Source: Platanthera guangdongensis (lineage: Eukaryota; Streptophyta; Magnoliopsida; Asparagales; Orchidaceae). Taken from it: a DNA stretch of 64,000 nt. Every line of letters begins with the position of its first letter. Within the stretch, counting starts at the first letter, position 1. The notes beneath the pieces were generated by a model, which did no database searches, was not told the DNA's origin, and saw only the letters and a program-made list of their open reading frames with translations. The stretch is taken from positions 10,156,043 to 10,220,042 of the forward strand of contig CM077155.1 in NCBI GenBank assembly GCA_039583875.1, read 5' to 3'. Positions 22,650 to 31,966 of this stretch are shown one piece after another. The translations under genes were made by a program, and so were the position numbers.

Positions 22650-22749
22650 GAAATAGCGATTATTTTGGAAAGCGACGGCTGCAAAACTCAGAATAATTTT
22701 CTTCTTGAAAGTTCTGTTTTTTCATTAGGGTTTGTCGATTATACAAGAC

Positions 22750-22757
22750 CTTTTATA
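22750..22757 (-). promoter_or_regulatory. TATA box of LTR-5
   Basis: Minus-strand TATAAAAG lies about 125 bp downstream of the ACTCGAGT array and upstream of the hairpin array, as in Cop-1 and Cop-13. Confidence 0.6.
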
Positions 22758-22880
22758 GGAGTACTAATAACGGTCATAATCAGTTTTAATGACGTACACG
22801 TGGAACAATCATATCACGATATTTGAAAATCTGTCAAATCTGGACTTAGAAGAAATTTCAGAGAAAATGAAGTCATATAC

Positions 22881-23543
22881 ACGAGTAGGTATAAAACTAC
22901 TCGAGTAGGTCAAGGACTACTCGAGTAAGCAGAGTGAAATTACTCGGGTATACAAATCAAGACTACTCAAGTAGGTTAAAGACAACTACTCGAGTGTATA
23001 TAAGCAATTACTCAAGTACGTTGAAGATCTACTCGAGTTCATAGAAAATTTGCTCGGGAAGGAGTTGAGCTACTCGAGTACAAGTTATACTACTCGAGTA
23101 GGCAGAATTGAACTACTCGAGTGATTAGAGGAACTACTCGAGACAAACACTTAGAAATATTCTGCACACGGGAAAACAGCTAACCTAACTACTCGAGATA
23201 AGAGAAATCTTCTCGAGTATATGAAATACTTACTCGAGTATATCTTAACTACTCGACATAGAGAAGATTGTTACTCGACACAGTGTCGAGACTTACTCGA
23301 GTATATGACTTAGACTACTCGAGTGTTTTACTTAGAAAAGTTTGGAACCTGAATTCTGGGCAACTCGAGTAGGAAGAATGATCTACTGGAGTAGTTAAGT
23401 AAGCTACTCGAGTATGTCAATGAACTACTCGAGTGTTTTACTTAACTTCACGAGAGGAAAAATTTTCTTACTCGAGTATACAGACGTTTCACTCGAGTAT
23501 ATCTCAAGCAATCTACTCGAGTAGTTAGGGACCTACTCGAGTG
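22881..23543 (-). repeat. ACTCGAGT palindrome array in LTR-5 U3 (about 27 sites)
   Basis: CTACTCGAGTAG, its 8-bp core ACTCGAGT, or one-base variants (ACTCAAGT, ACTCGGGT) occur about every 18-28 bp for 660 bp. Spacers are unrelated to each other. Two sites read ACTCGACA, close to the GTGTCGACAC motif of Cop-1. Confidence 0.92.
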
Positions 23544-23868
23544 AAATACTTAAAAAAAATTCTATCAGCAATTTTCTTCTTCTACTAGAAGGGAATCAGC
23601 ACCAAGTCTTTACACCGTCCTATAGCTTGAATATGAAGTGTATCCCAATAGAGAGGCTACACATGAGTCAACACTTTGGAGCACACAATGAGGGATTACA
23701 CTGTATGGTCATGTGTTTGATGACCCATTGTAGACTGACATTGGTCTACACTTCCCATTGTAATCATGCAAACACATAACTCAAACAAAGCATCAAATAC
23801 AAACTAATTCATCTTATTTCCAGGGTGACTTCATCAAATCTGGGTTAATGTGGGTATAGTTCCCAACA

Positions 23869-24406
23869 AGCATCCTGATGGTTAGCCACATAAGCGGCCT
23901 GGAGACATTCCGCAATCACTTCCTGGAGACTTGCCTCAGCAACGACCTGTTGGTTAGCCGCAACAGAGGCCTGTTGGTTAGCCGCAACAGTGTCCTTGAG
24001 GCTTACCGTAGCAGTAGTGATGGCAGCATCCAACTGCAGTCTGGTGGAAACCCGCAGTTGCGGTCTGTCGGCTAGCAGCGGCGGTCTAGTGCTCTTTAGT
24101 GGCGGTTTGGTGGCTTATCTCTGTTGCCTCTAGGTGATCAGCAGCTTTGTACAGTGTTGCTGTTTGATTGTGTCAAACCGCATAAGCCGCACTGATCATA
24201 TATAGTCCCACATCTCTTGTTGTATTTTGACATCTCTGCCATTTTCTATATATATGGTGGCATACCTATGTAATGTTTATCTTTTTGGAGCAATAAAATT
24301 TTCGTTTATTTAGCTCTTTTTTACAATCATAAAGTCGTCTGGCATGATGATTTACACGGATACTAAGGTGGTGGTCCTTTATCCACTGCCAACCCAAGTT
24401 CCAACA
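23869..24406 (+). repeat. 3' LTR of Cop-4, second part
   Basis: The same GTTAGCCGCAACAG-type words as 21702-22002 resume here. Then come TATATAGTCCCACATCTC, AATAAAAT (possible polyadenylation signal, 24292-24299) and the end TTCCAACA at 24406. Confidence 0.75.
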
Positions 24407-24510
24407 GTAAATCCAAATACAATAATAAATGTGAATAAAAGACCCATGACTTAGCATCAGATTATCACAGTGATGCAAAGAAAGAAAATCCAGAAATTTC
24501 TTAGGGTATA

Positions 24511-24970
24511 CTCGACGAATTTACTTTTCACTCGACAATTTTGGTTAGACTACATGAGAACACTCGACGAATCCACTATTCACTCGACGAATTCTACTCA
24601 GCTTCACGAGAACACTCGACGAATTTGCCTTGATCTCTTATGAACACTCGATGAAATCTACATAGAACACTCGGAGAAATTGCTTAACCTCTCGACGAAT
24701 CTTACTTAGATTCCTTGACTAATTTAACCAACTATACGGGAACATTGGACGAATTCGGCTCGACCACACGATATCACTAGACGAATTCGGCTAGATTTCA
24801 TGAAAACACTCGACAAATTCGGCTAGGCTTCACAAAACCATTCGACGAATTCATCTTGTCCTCTCGTGAACACTCGCCGAATTCTACTTAAACTCTCAAC
24901 GAATTCTACTTGGATTATACGAGAATACTCGACGAATTTCACTTGATTTCTCGGTAACACTCGACGAATC
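24511..24970 (-). repeat. CTCGACGAA array in LTR-6
   Basis: CTCGACGAAT and variants (CTCGATGAA, CTCGGAGAA, CTCGCCGAA) recur about 18-20 times in 460 bp. Unlike in the copia LTRs, the array lies downstream of the TATA-like box at 25453. Confidence 0.85.
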
Positions 24971-25452
24971 TGCATAGAGCGAATTTTACAAATCTTCAAA
25001 TCCAAAATTTCGAACACCAAGGAGACAAAACATGTTTCCCTTGGATCTTAATGAGAAAGAAAAAAAGGGAGAACAACATTAATAACAAAATAAGAGGGGT
25101 AGACCGCCACTTGCCTTAGTTCTCTTAATTTCTAGCTTCCTTGGCACACCACGCCACTGATCGGCAATAACAAATTCCTAACAAGTAAATTCTGAAAGAT
25201 TTGGGGCAAAAACGAGGGTTAGGGCTACTCGCCATAACCATAAAAAATCCATGAAATTTAAAATACTCACCACACACTCAAAGATCTAGGTGAAAGCAGT
25301 CTAAATCTCTACTCCGACGATGATTTCCAACACTCTAGATCTGATGGCAGCGGGCAGAAGACTTTCATAAAGGCCTTTTCCTCCTCCTGTCGTGTGATTG
25401 GGTTGGACGGAAGAAGTAGGAGTTCTGAAAACCTAATTTCTGAGGGATTCGG

Positions 25453-25460
25453 CTTTTATA
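25453..25460 (-). promoter_or_regulatory. TATA box of LTR-6
   Basis: Minus-strand TATAAAAG about 160 bp after the LTR start. Confidence 0.5.
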
Positions 25461-25629
25461 GGGGAATCTTTTCAATTAAATAATATAAAACTTATGCCAT
25501 TACATTACATAGTTGCTGTTTAATAAGAAATGGACAACGTACGAAACTCTCGAACTAACGTAATGCCCTTATGCTATTATTATGCGACTAAATTAATTAT
25601 CGAAAATTCAGGGGCGTTATAGGGGGCTT

Positions 25630-26470
25630 GCATAAACTAACTGACCTTTCCTATTGAATAACAAATATTTGGTCTGATAACTATCAGATAGATGAGTGTT
25701 CCCACAAATCATCTGTACATAGTACTGTTAGAAAGAAGAGATGAATCTTCTGTCCAACCTTTGTGATTGCCAACGACCATAGAACAACGAACTAGTTTTG
25801 CCCCAAGAGGGCCAATTTCTTTTAAGAGATCTAACATATACTTACATTGTGAGAAAACCACATAGTTGTGTTTTCACAAGATTTCTATCCCAAGGAAGTA
25901 CTTAGAAGAGCATATATCTTTTGTAACAAAATGTTGTCAAAGATGCTTCTTTGCTAGATAAATTTCTTCCTTATTATTACCATTAAGGAGAATATCATCC
26001 CCTTAGTGGTATCTTGAATAAAAAGAAAACGATCAACAAAACTATGAGTGAAGCCTATAAGAGAGACAACCCCGCTGAACTTTCCGATCCAGGCCCGAGG
26101 ACTTTTCTTTAGACCATCAATTGCCTTCCATAACCTGCATACCTGAGACTACCCCGGAGCAACATACCCAAGAGGTAGCTCTATATAAACCACCTCTTAT
26201 AGATCACCACACAAAAAGACATTCTTGACATCTAACTGACACATCTCCCAACCCTTATTCACAGCAACAAAGAAAATATCCCGGATCGTGCTGATACGAG
26301 CAACTGGGGAGAATGTATCAAAAAAATAAACACCATATGTCTGAGTAAAGCCTTTGGACATAAGTCGAGCCTTATAATGGTCAATAGTAACTTCTGGATA
26401 TAATTTGATGACAAAGACCCACCGGTAACAAACCACATCCACACCGAGAGGAGGAGGAACAAGAGTCTAA
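25630..26470 (-). pseudogene. Reverse transcriptase remnant of Cop-7
   Basis: The N-terminal part reads WVFVIKLYPEVTIDHYKARL, GFTQTYGVYFFDTFSPVARI and QLDVKNVFLCGDL. The C-terminal part reads YMLDLLKEIGPLGAK, MYR, FVGTLIYLIVIRPNICYSIGK and ends FMQAP at the LTR-6 border. The catalytic YVDD region (about 25990) is too decayed to read with certainty. Confidence 0.82.
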
Positions 26471-26939
26471 GTACCCCATTCGGTTAAGGTTGTCATTTCC
26501 TCATTCATTGCTGCCTTCCAATGCGGAATATTAAGAGCCTCCTAATAGTTAACCGACACAATATTGGTCGAAATAACAAGTGCAAATCTTCATCCAGTTG
26601 GGGACAGACGAGCATAAGACACTATATCATGAATGGAATGTTTAGCGCATGTTCAAACTCCCTTTTATAGAGTAATAAGAATAAGAACTGACCTGTCTTC
26701 GATAGGAGGTCCATCTGTCGAAGAGATTACTAGCCTGGGAACTGTCAGCAATGACTCTAAAGGCGATGGAGAATCAGAACATAGAGGTTAAGATAATGGC
26801 GTAGGTGGTGGAACAGACGCAAACATAGGTATGAAAGGAGTTGAAAGAAATGATGAAGAATCGTACGGGGAGAGAGTAGAAGTTCGAGAGAAATAAGACA
26901 TATCTTCAAAAATGTGACGTCAACAGAAATAAACTATTT

Positions 26940-27960
26940 CTATACCAGGGGATCAAAACAACGATACCCCTTTTCTGTCGAACAATAACCACGAAAAACA
27001 CACTTGACTGAGCGATGTGAAAGCTTGTCATGAATAAGAGACGGAGAATACACAAATGCTATGCAGCCAAAAACATGGAGAGGTAAAGAAAAGGGCGGAG
27101 CATCTAGATGTAAAATTTCGAACCGAGGAAGGAATATGGTTGATAAGATAACAAGAATGAAGCATATCATGTCCCCATTATGAACGAGGAACATTCATCC
27201 GTGAGATAACTGTATGAGTAACATCTAGGTGATGTCGATTTTTGGGCTCAGCAACCCCATTTTGTTGTGCATGTAAGGACAACTCGTTTGATGAACTTTA
27301 CCGCGATGCATACAAAATCAAAAAACTGGTGACTAAGGTATTCTCGATCGTTATCAGTGCGAAGAGTTTTAATTGAAACATCAAACTGAGTTTGTATCGT
27401 ATTATAAAATTGCACGAACATAGAATAAAGGTCAAAACGTTCTCATAAAAGATACAACCAAGTACAACAAGAGAAATCATCAACAAATGAGACAAAATAT
27501 AAACTTCCTCTTCCAACAGTTCGAACAGGGGCAGGACCCCAAAAAACAGAATGAACAATTTCAAATGGATGAGAAGAGCTACGTCCTTGTCTTGAGGGAA
27601 ACAAGAATGATGATGCTTGCCAAGTTGGCATGCCTCACAGTTGAAGGAGGAGTCCTCCCTTAGTAAATCTCACAGGAGTTGGTAGATGAGACGAGGTGGA
27701 GGATGAACAAGGCGAAGATGCCACTATATAAGAAAAGCAGAGTAAGTAGTGACATTGTCAAGGAAGAAGAGCCCATTAATTTTAGTCCCAGTAGAAATCG
27801 TCTCCTTGGAGTGCGGATCCTAAAAAGAACAAGTAGTATAAGTAAAGGTAACTGTGCAGTTCAACTATTTATAAACAGCAGGAACGAAGATTAAATTGCA
27901 TGGAAAAGATGGGACGTAAAGTGTGTCCTCAAGCTGCAAGGTTGGAGTAATACAGGCTGT
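26940..27960 (-). pseudogene. Protease end and integrase remnant of Cop-7
   Basis: About 27930 reads LQLEDTLYVPSFPCNL, typical of the copia protease end. WHLRLVHPPP and CEACQLGKHH give the integrase zinc region. VDDFSCCTW carries the first Asp, and FGCIAFVYSP with CVFRGYCSTEKGYRCF the C-terminal part. Several stops interrupt it. 26471-26939 is the unrecognisable linker toward RT. Confidence 0.82.
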
Positions 27961-28340
27961 ACCAAACCGCAGACAGGAGACGGAGTACCATTCACAACAA
28001 AAAGTTGAGGAGATAGGTTATTGAAAGTCTTTGTTTTCAAGGATAGCTAAATCACCTAGAGGGTGGGGGGGTGTGAAAAGATTTCTTAGTACTTAGTGAC
28101 TATCTTTTGTTTTCTTTGTTATTAGAGGCTTTATAAGTTGATTAGTTGAAGCTTTCAAGATATGCAACCTGCAATAAAACCAGCACAAAGAAAACACACA
28201 AAGCATACTGGATTTATAGTGGTTCCCCTAACTTGGGTACATCCACTTTCCATCCCACCTATCAAACTATCTTGTTGGACTAGGCCAAACTCCTCAAAAT
28301 ATGCTCCTTAAAGCTTACACCTCAGGCCCTCAGCATTACA

Positions 28341-28721
28341 CTCAGAACACCAGCAAGTTCCTGCACTCATTATCCTTTTCAGGACACCTACCTCAGAACT
28401 GACAGGTTCCTACCTAAAAACCCTGCAGTGCTCCTACACTTAGTGAACCTCAAGCCACCTACCTCAGGCTTACACAAAGTCCTACAGCCCAGGCTTCTCA
28501 GCCCTACAGTTTCAGGAACACATCCAAACTCTCAGAGTGCTGCAACACTCCTACAGCTCAGTACCAAACAGGTACCTACCTCAGTGCCCTTCCAAGGACC
28601 TACAGCTCAGTGATTAATTAATCACCTATCTCAAGCACAAGTGCCCTACCACTCAGATCCACACTTGGATCCTACCTCAGAGCAACTTTGCTCCAACCAC
28701 TCAGATCCAAAAGGATCCTAC
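28341..28721 (-). other. Leader hairpin array of Cop-8 (about 12 units)
   Basis: Plus-strand units CTCA-arm-loop-arm-CTAC have arms GAAC/GTTC, GAAC/GTTC, GGCT/AGCC, GAGTG/CACTC, GTACC/GGTAC, GTGATT/AATCAC, GCAC/GTGC, GATCC/GGATC, GAGC/GCTC and GATCC/GGATC. Two more (GGCTT/AAGTCC, GTGCC/GGAC) are imperfect. Closing pair G-C and flanks are constant, inner pairs vary. Confidence 0.85.
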
Positions 28722-28738
28722 AAGATGAAAGTGGGTTG

Positions 28739-28743
28739 GTGAG
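28739..28743. repeat. Target-site duplication GTGAG of Cop-9 (partner 57311-57315)
   Basis: GTGAG stands directly outside TGAAAGTGAGG (28744) and directly outside GGATCCAACA (57310). Both copies are exact, although 28.6 kb now separates them. Confidence 0.95.
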
Positions 28744-29156
28744 TGAAAGTGAGGGGTTAGATCTGGAATACTCTAGAGGGGGTGAATAGAGTATCCTTAC
28801 AAAACTTTACAACTTTTTGCCACAAATAAAACTTATGAATAAAACTATCGTAAGTTAAGTTAATCTACCACATGTGCTGTAGAATATAAACTAATTAAAT
28901 ACTAACACAACTATCCTAACTAGCACAGCCACAGTAAGAAACAAAAGAAAAGAGCAACTAGACAACACAAGAAATTTATAGTGGTTCCCCAACCTGGGTA
29001 CATCCACTCTTCTACCACCCTTATAGGAATCCACTCCAAATTTTGATCAGGTGCCTAACACCAATGAGCTTTTGATCATGTGCTCAAAAACCAAACCTCA
29101 AGTCTTTTGGTCAGGTGACTTGCAATCAGGAATACCTTTTGAATGGAGTTAAGAAC

Positions 29157-29164
29157 CCTTTATA
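29157..29164 (-). promoter_or_regulatory. TATA box of the Cop-9 3' LTR
   Basis: Minus-strand TATAAAGG, identical to the 5' LTR copy at 55801-55808. Gyp-10 separates it from its upstream region. Confidence 0.6.
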
Positions 29165-29180
29165 CAGTGGGGGTGAGAGA

Positions 29181-29185
29181 TTGAT
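29181..29185. repeat. Target-site duplication TTGAT of Gyp-10 (partner 45053-45057)
   Basis: TTGAT precedes TGTAACACCCC at 29186 and follows GCATTACA at 45052. Both copies are exact, and the Cop-9 LTR sequence resumes with TATGTCTTC as in the intact 5' LTR. Confidence 0.95.
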
Positions 29186-29338
29186 TGTAACACCCCAAAG
29201 CCAATTTGGGTTCAGGCACGGGTGACACGGGCTGGGACACGGGCATGTCCCAGGGCGTGTCGTGCTTGGGTTGAGCAGTTGAGTATGGAATTGACGAAAC
29301 TGATTCGACGGAGGGAACATGCCAGGTGACACGGGCGT
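29186..29338 (+). repeat. 5' LTR of Gyp-10, first part
   Basis: TGTAACACCCCAAAG to GTGACACGGGCGT; it matches 43046-43199 closely. Gyp-11 begins at 29339. Confidence 0.92.
29334..29338. repeat. Target-site duplication GGCGT of Gyp-11 (partner 39363-39367)
   Basis: GGCGT precedes TGTAACACCCCAG at 29339 and follows GGTGTTACA at 39362. The Gyp-10 LTR continues after it with GGCCCATC, as in the 3' LTR (GACCCATC). Confidence 0.95.
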
Positions 29339-29404
29339 TGTAACACCCCAGTTTTGCAAGAGAGTCAGTGTGCAGTTCTGGAAAATTTTGGGTTTCTGGA
29401 AGGA

Positions 29405-29812
29405 GGCACACGGCCTGCGACACGGGCGTGTCGCAGGGCGTGTCGAGGCCGTGTCGACACTCGGTCCAAGTGTCGACACTTTCGCTCGACAAAGTGTCGA
29501 GAGTAGGGCACACGGCCTGCGACACGGGCGTGTCGCAGGGCGTGTCGAGGCCGTGTCGACACTCGGTCCAAGTGTCGACACTTTCGCTCGACATTGTGTC
29601 GAGAGTAGGGCACACGGCCTGCGACACGGGCTTGTCGCAGGGCGTGTCGAGGCCGTGTCGACACTCGGCCCAAGTGTCGACACTTTCGCTCGATAATGTG
29701 TCGAGATTGGGGCACACGGCCTTTGACACGGGCGTGTCACAGGGCGTGTCCCGCTTGGTCGATGATCTTCGCTCGACATTTTTCCGCGGTGTCGACACAA
29801 AGCCTGTCGACG
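29405..29812 (+). repeat. 102-bp tandem repeats, Gyp-11 5' LTR
   Basis: Units start at 29405, 29507, 29609 and 29711 (the last diverging). Each has GACACGGGCGTGTC, GGGCGTGTCGAGGCCGTG, two GTGTCGACAC-type palindromes and GCTCGAC. The length is a multiple of three with few stops, which creates false open frames on both strands. Confidence 0.93.
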
Positions 29813-30698
29813 GGTGTCGAGACTTGGCACACGGCTTGGGATACGGGCGTGTCCCAGGCCGTGTCACCTCTCTGATTGGTTTCAGGGCCGTGTCGTTGGA
29901 GGCACACGGCCGTGTCACTGGGGACACGGGCGTGTCGGATTGAACACGGGCATGTCGGATGCCCGTGTGCGGTTCCAGGCGTGTCGATTTGAGATGGCGA
30001 ATGAGGCACATGGCCCTGGACACGGGCGTGTGCTAGGCCGTGTTCGGCCCAGGTCTTTTATTTTCCAGGCGGATCGTGGCCATTCTTTCCCAGATTTTAG
30101 GATCTGACGGTTCAGTATTGTTCTTGTTGAGTTAAGTCCGAGAATAGGGTTGAAAACCCTCATTCTCTTCCAAGCTTTCTCTTACTAAAGATCTAGAGAG
30201 AAGTGAGGACAAGGAAGAAGGGGAAAGAGAGTTCGGGCTGTAGGAAGGGTTTCGGTGCTCCAAATCGCGAACCGAGTCCAGATTCGTGGAGCTTAGATCA
30301 TTGCGAAGGTTTTCCTCCGGCTATTTTGCCATGGTAAGGAAGATGAGTCAGAAGGTAACGACATTTCTCCTCTCGGTCTTTAGGATGCATGTTTTAGGAT
30401 CGTTTTCTTCTAGATTTTGGGCACCAACCACTCGAATGAGAGGTGTTTTGGTTGCCAAGGTTCAAGAAGAACCTCCGGGTCGATTGAATCCGTCCCCGAC
30501 ATATTTTGCATTAGAGATACGCTCCGCTAGTGGATTAGGCATGGTGGGTGAAGCCATAGTCGCGACCGTTAGTCCGACTCGGTGATGTTGCATACGAACT
30601 TAGGGATTCGTAGAGTTTCCGATGCAGCAAGATGTCGTTTGTGATGTGGTGCTGATTTTCCCTTTTGCTTGAAAGAGTACGTGTGATCGGAATCGAGC

Positions 30699-30824
30699 AA
30701 GGTTAGCTCCTCGTGGCGGTAGATGGTTTCCTTGGGGGACAAGGTTAGCTTCGTATGAGTTGGAGATGGTTTCCTTAGTGGACAAGGTTAGCTCCGCACG
30801 AGTTGGAGATGGTTTCCTTGGTGC
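30699..30824 (+). repeat. 42-bp tandem repeat x3, Gyp-11 5' LTR
   Basis: CAAGGTTAGCTCC...GATGGTTTCCTTGG units start at 30699, 30741 and 30783. The 3' LTR has the same at 38116, 38158 and 38201. Confidence 0.88.
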
Positions 30825-31948
30825 GCGGGAACGCTGCAGTACAAATGAGGGATTAGGGTGGTTTAGTCTTGGTTTGTGATGTGCCAAGGCATGGCTATGT
30901 CTCCGTGGTCGCCTGGCTATCCCGTGATATGTACGTCATGCGTGGTGAGTGTCCCGGCGAGACTAGTCCCTTCTGTGAGACTGACGAGAATGCCAAGCTT
31001 GGGGCAAGCCCGGGCAATGAGGCCATGAGCCGGTGGGGTCCAGCAAGGCTTCTTAAAATCGGTCAATTTGTGTTTGTTGGAATCCTGACATGAGACGTCA
31101 GAATTTGCAGGCAAGCCCGGGGCTAAGCCTTTGAGCGGGTGGGGCTTAGGCAAGATTCCATGTGGCGGCCTGTGTGCCGTTTGAGGGAGTTGTGCCTCCC
31201 TTAGTGTTTGCGGCTTTATGTCAATGGGGAAATGATGAGTACCCAATTGATGTGATGTTGTGCTAGATGCATACGCAGTAGGGTGCCTTGGGTGAAACCC
31301 AGGTGTTGCATTCATGTTGCATAAGTAGGCCCTTTTATTAAATTCTCAACCAGTAGAGAACGTGTATGTTGATTGAGACATCCAAGCCTGATTTAATGCA
31401 TTTCTATTTATAGATATTTATATTGCATACGAAGTGCTGACTTGCAGGTTGGAGTGTTCCCCGGGGTCCGTTAGGGGCGGCCGGGAGGAGATGTGTTGTT
31501 ACACAGTTTGAGGTCAGCGTTTGCTGACCCACGTTACTAATAAATTTTACAGGGCAAGGATCGCATGCAGGAGCTAGCACGCCGGCCAGAAAGGCCTAAG
31601 CCCCATGAAGTGTTTTCTTTTTTTGTAGCGCTACTGTTATGATGTTGTATGATTGAGACTCTTTTGTCCTGCTTGCATGCCGAGGTGGACTAGGAGTGTT
31701 GTGCACATTCTTGACTACTATTCTTTTTTACTTGAGTTTGGACTTTTGTTGTAAGGCCCTAAGGCCATTGTTGTGACTCTTATAGTAGTGGATAACTTCT
31801 AGTTGTGCTTTGTTTCCGCTGTGTTATGCAAGTGTTTTGAGTTTGGGTAGCTATATCAACTTATAATACTAAAGCTGTGGCATTCGTATGTTGTGGGGCC
31901 TCGGCCGGACCCATATTATACGGTTATTACATGAGAGGTGTTACAATT

Positions 31949-31966
31949 TGGTATCAAAGCGAGGTT
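31949..31966 (+). other. Primer-binding site of Gyp-11
   Basis: TGGTATCAAAGCGAGG, three bases after the LTR end, is an iMet-tRNA-type site with one change from TGGTATCAGAGC. Confidence 0.8.

Larger units (their letters stand above)
22003..23868 (-). mobile_element. LTR-5: lone copia LTR (1.87 kb)
   Basis: On the minus strand it runs TGTTGGGAACTA to GGTTAACA. It has the same plan as the Cop-1 and Cop-13 LTRs: palindrome array, TATA box, leader hairpins, GGGGAACCACTATAAA box and a G/C run (22024-22030). No internal region is attached, so it is a solo LTR. I see no matching 5-bp duplication (left ATAGT, right AGCAT). The duplication has decayed or the LTR formed by recombination between elements. 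Confidence 0.8.
21404..24406 (+). mobile_element. Cop-4: copia 3' end, split by LTR-5
   Basis: The end of a copia RNase H, a purine tract and a 3' LTR (21702-22002 plus 23869-24406, about 840 bp) are present. The upstream part lies left of Gyp-2, outside the window. The LTR runs TGTTAGAG to TTCCAACA. The sequence after 24406 looks like another LTR, so Cop-4 probably inserted into LTR-6. Confidence 0.8.
24407..25621 (-). repeat. LTR-6: gypsy-type LTR fragment
   Basis: On the minus strand it begins TATAACGCCCCTGAA, very close to the common gypsy LTR start TGTAACGCCCC. It has a TATA box (25453-25460) and a long CTCGACGAA array, and is cut at 24407 by Cop-4. The other end is not identifiable. 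I see no gene in it. Confidence 0.6.
25622..28021 (-). mobile_element. Cop-7: old copia remnant
   Basis: On the minus strand, degenerate protease end, integrase and reverse transcriptase follow each other, with many stops and frameshifts. It is bounded by LTR-6 on the left and by the Cop-8 LTR on the right, so it is probably the host of both. The motifs differ from Cop-1 and Cop-9, so it is another copia lineage. Confidence 0.85.
28022..28743 (-). repeat. 3' LTR of Cop-8, terminal part
   Basis: The outer end is minus ...CTTTCA at 28022. It carries the interrupted G run (28061-28071), the box GTGGTTCCCC (plus, about 28220) and a leader hairpin array. It is interrupted at 28743/57311. Confidence 0.85.
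28744..29185 (-). repeat. 3' LTR of Cop-9, terminal part
   Basis: It ends minus ...CCTCACTTTCA at 28744. It matches 55387-55834 and is cut at 29185 by Gyp-10, only about 20 bp from the LTR's TATA box (29157-29164). Confidence 0.92.
29339..31945 (+). repeat. 5' LTR of Gyp-11 (2.61 kb)
   Basis: TGTAACACCCCAG to GAGGTGTTACA. It contains 102-bp tandem repeats, further GACACGGGCGTGTC motifs to about 30046, and a 42-bp tandem repeat. The remainder (about 30830-31945) shows no gene. Confidence 0.95.

Noticed and set aside
22881..23543. CRISPR-like array (short palindromes with spacers)
   Set aside because: Repeats are only 8-12 bp, spacers are irregular, the DNA is plant LTR, and no cas gene is present.
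29126..30163. Open frames up to 287 codons on both strands in the Gyp-11 5' LTR
   Set aside because: They are translations of 102-bp repeats (a multiple of three) poor in stops. Overlapping frames are open at once, and no family resemblance or start context exists.
30917..31315. 132-codon minus frame in the Gyp-11 LTR (also 38381-38734)
   Set aside because: It lies antisense in an LTR, is shared only because LTRs are copies, and shows no domain.
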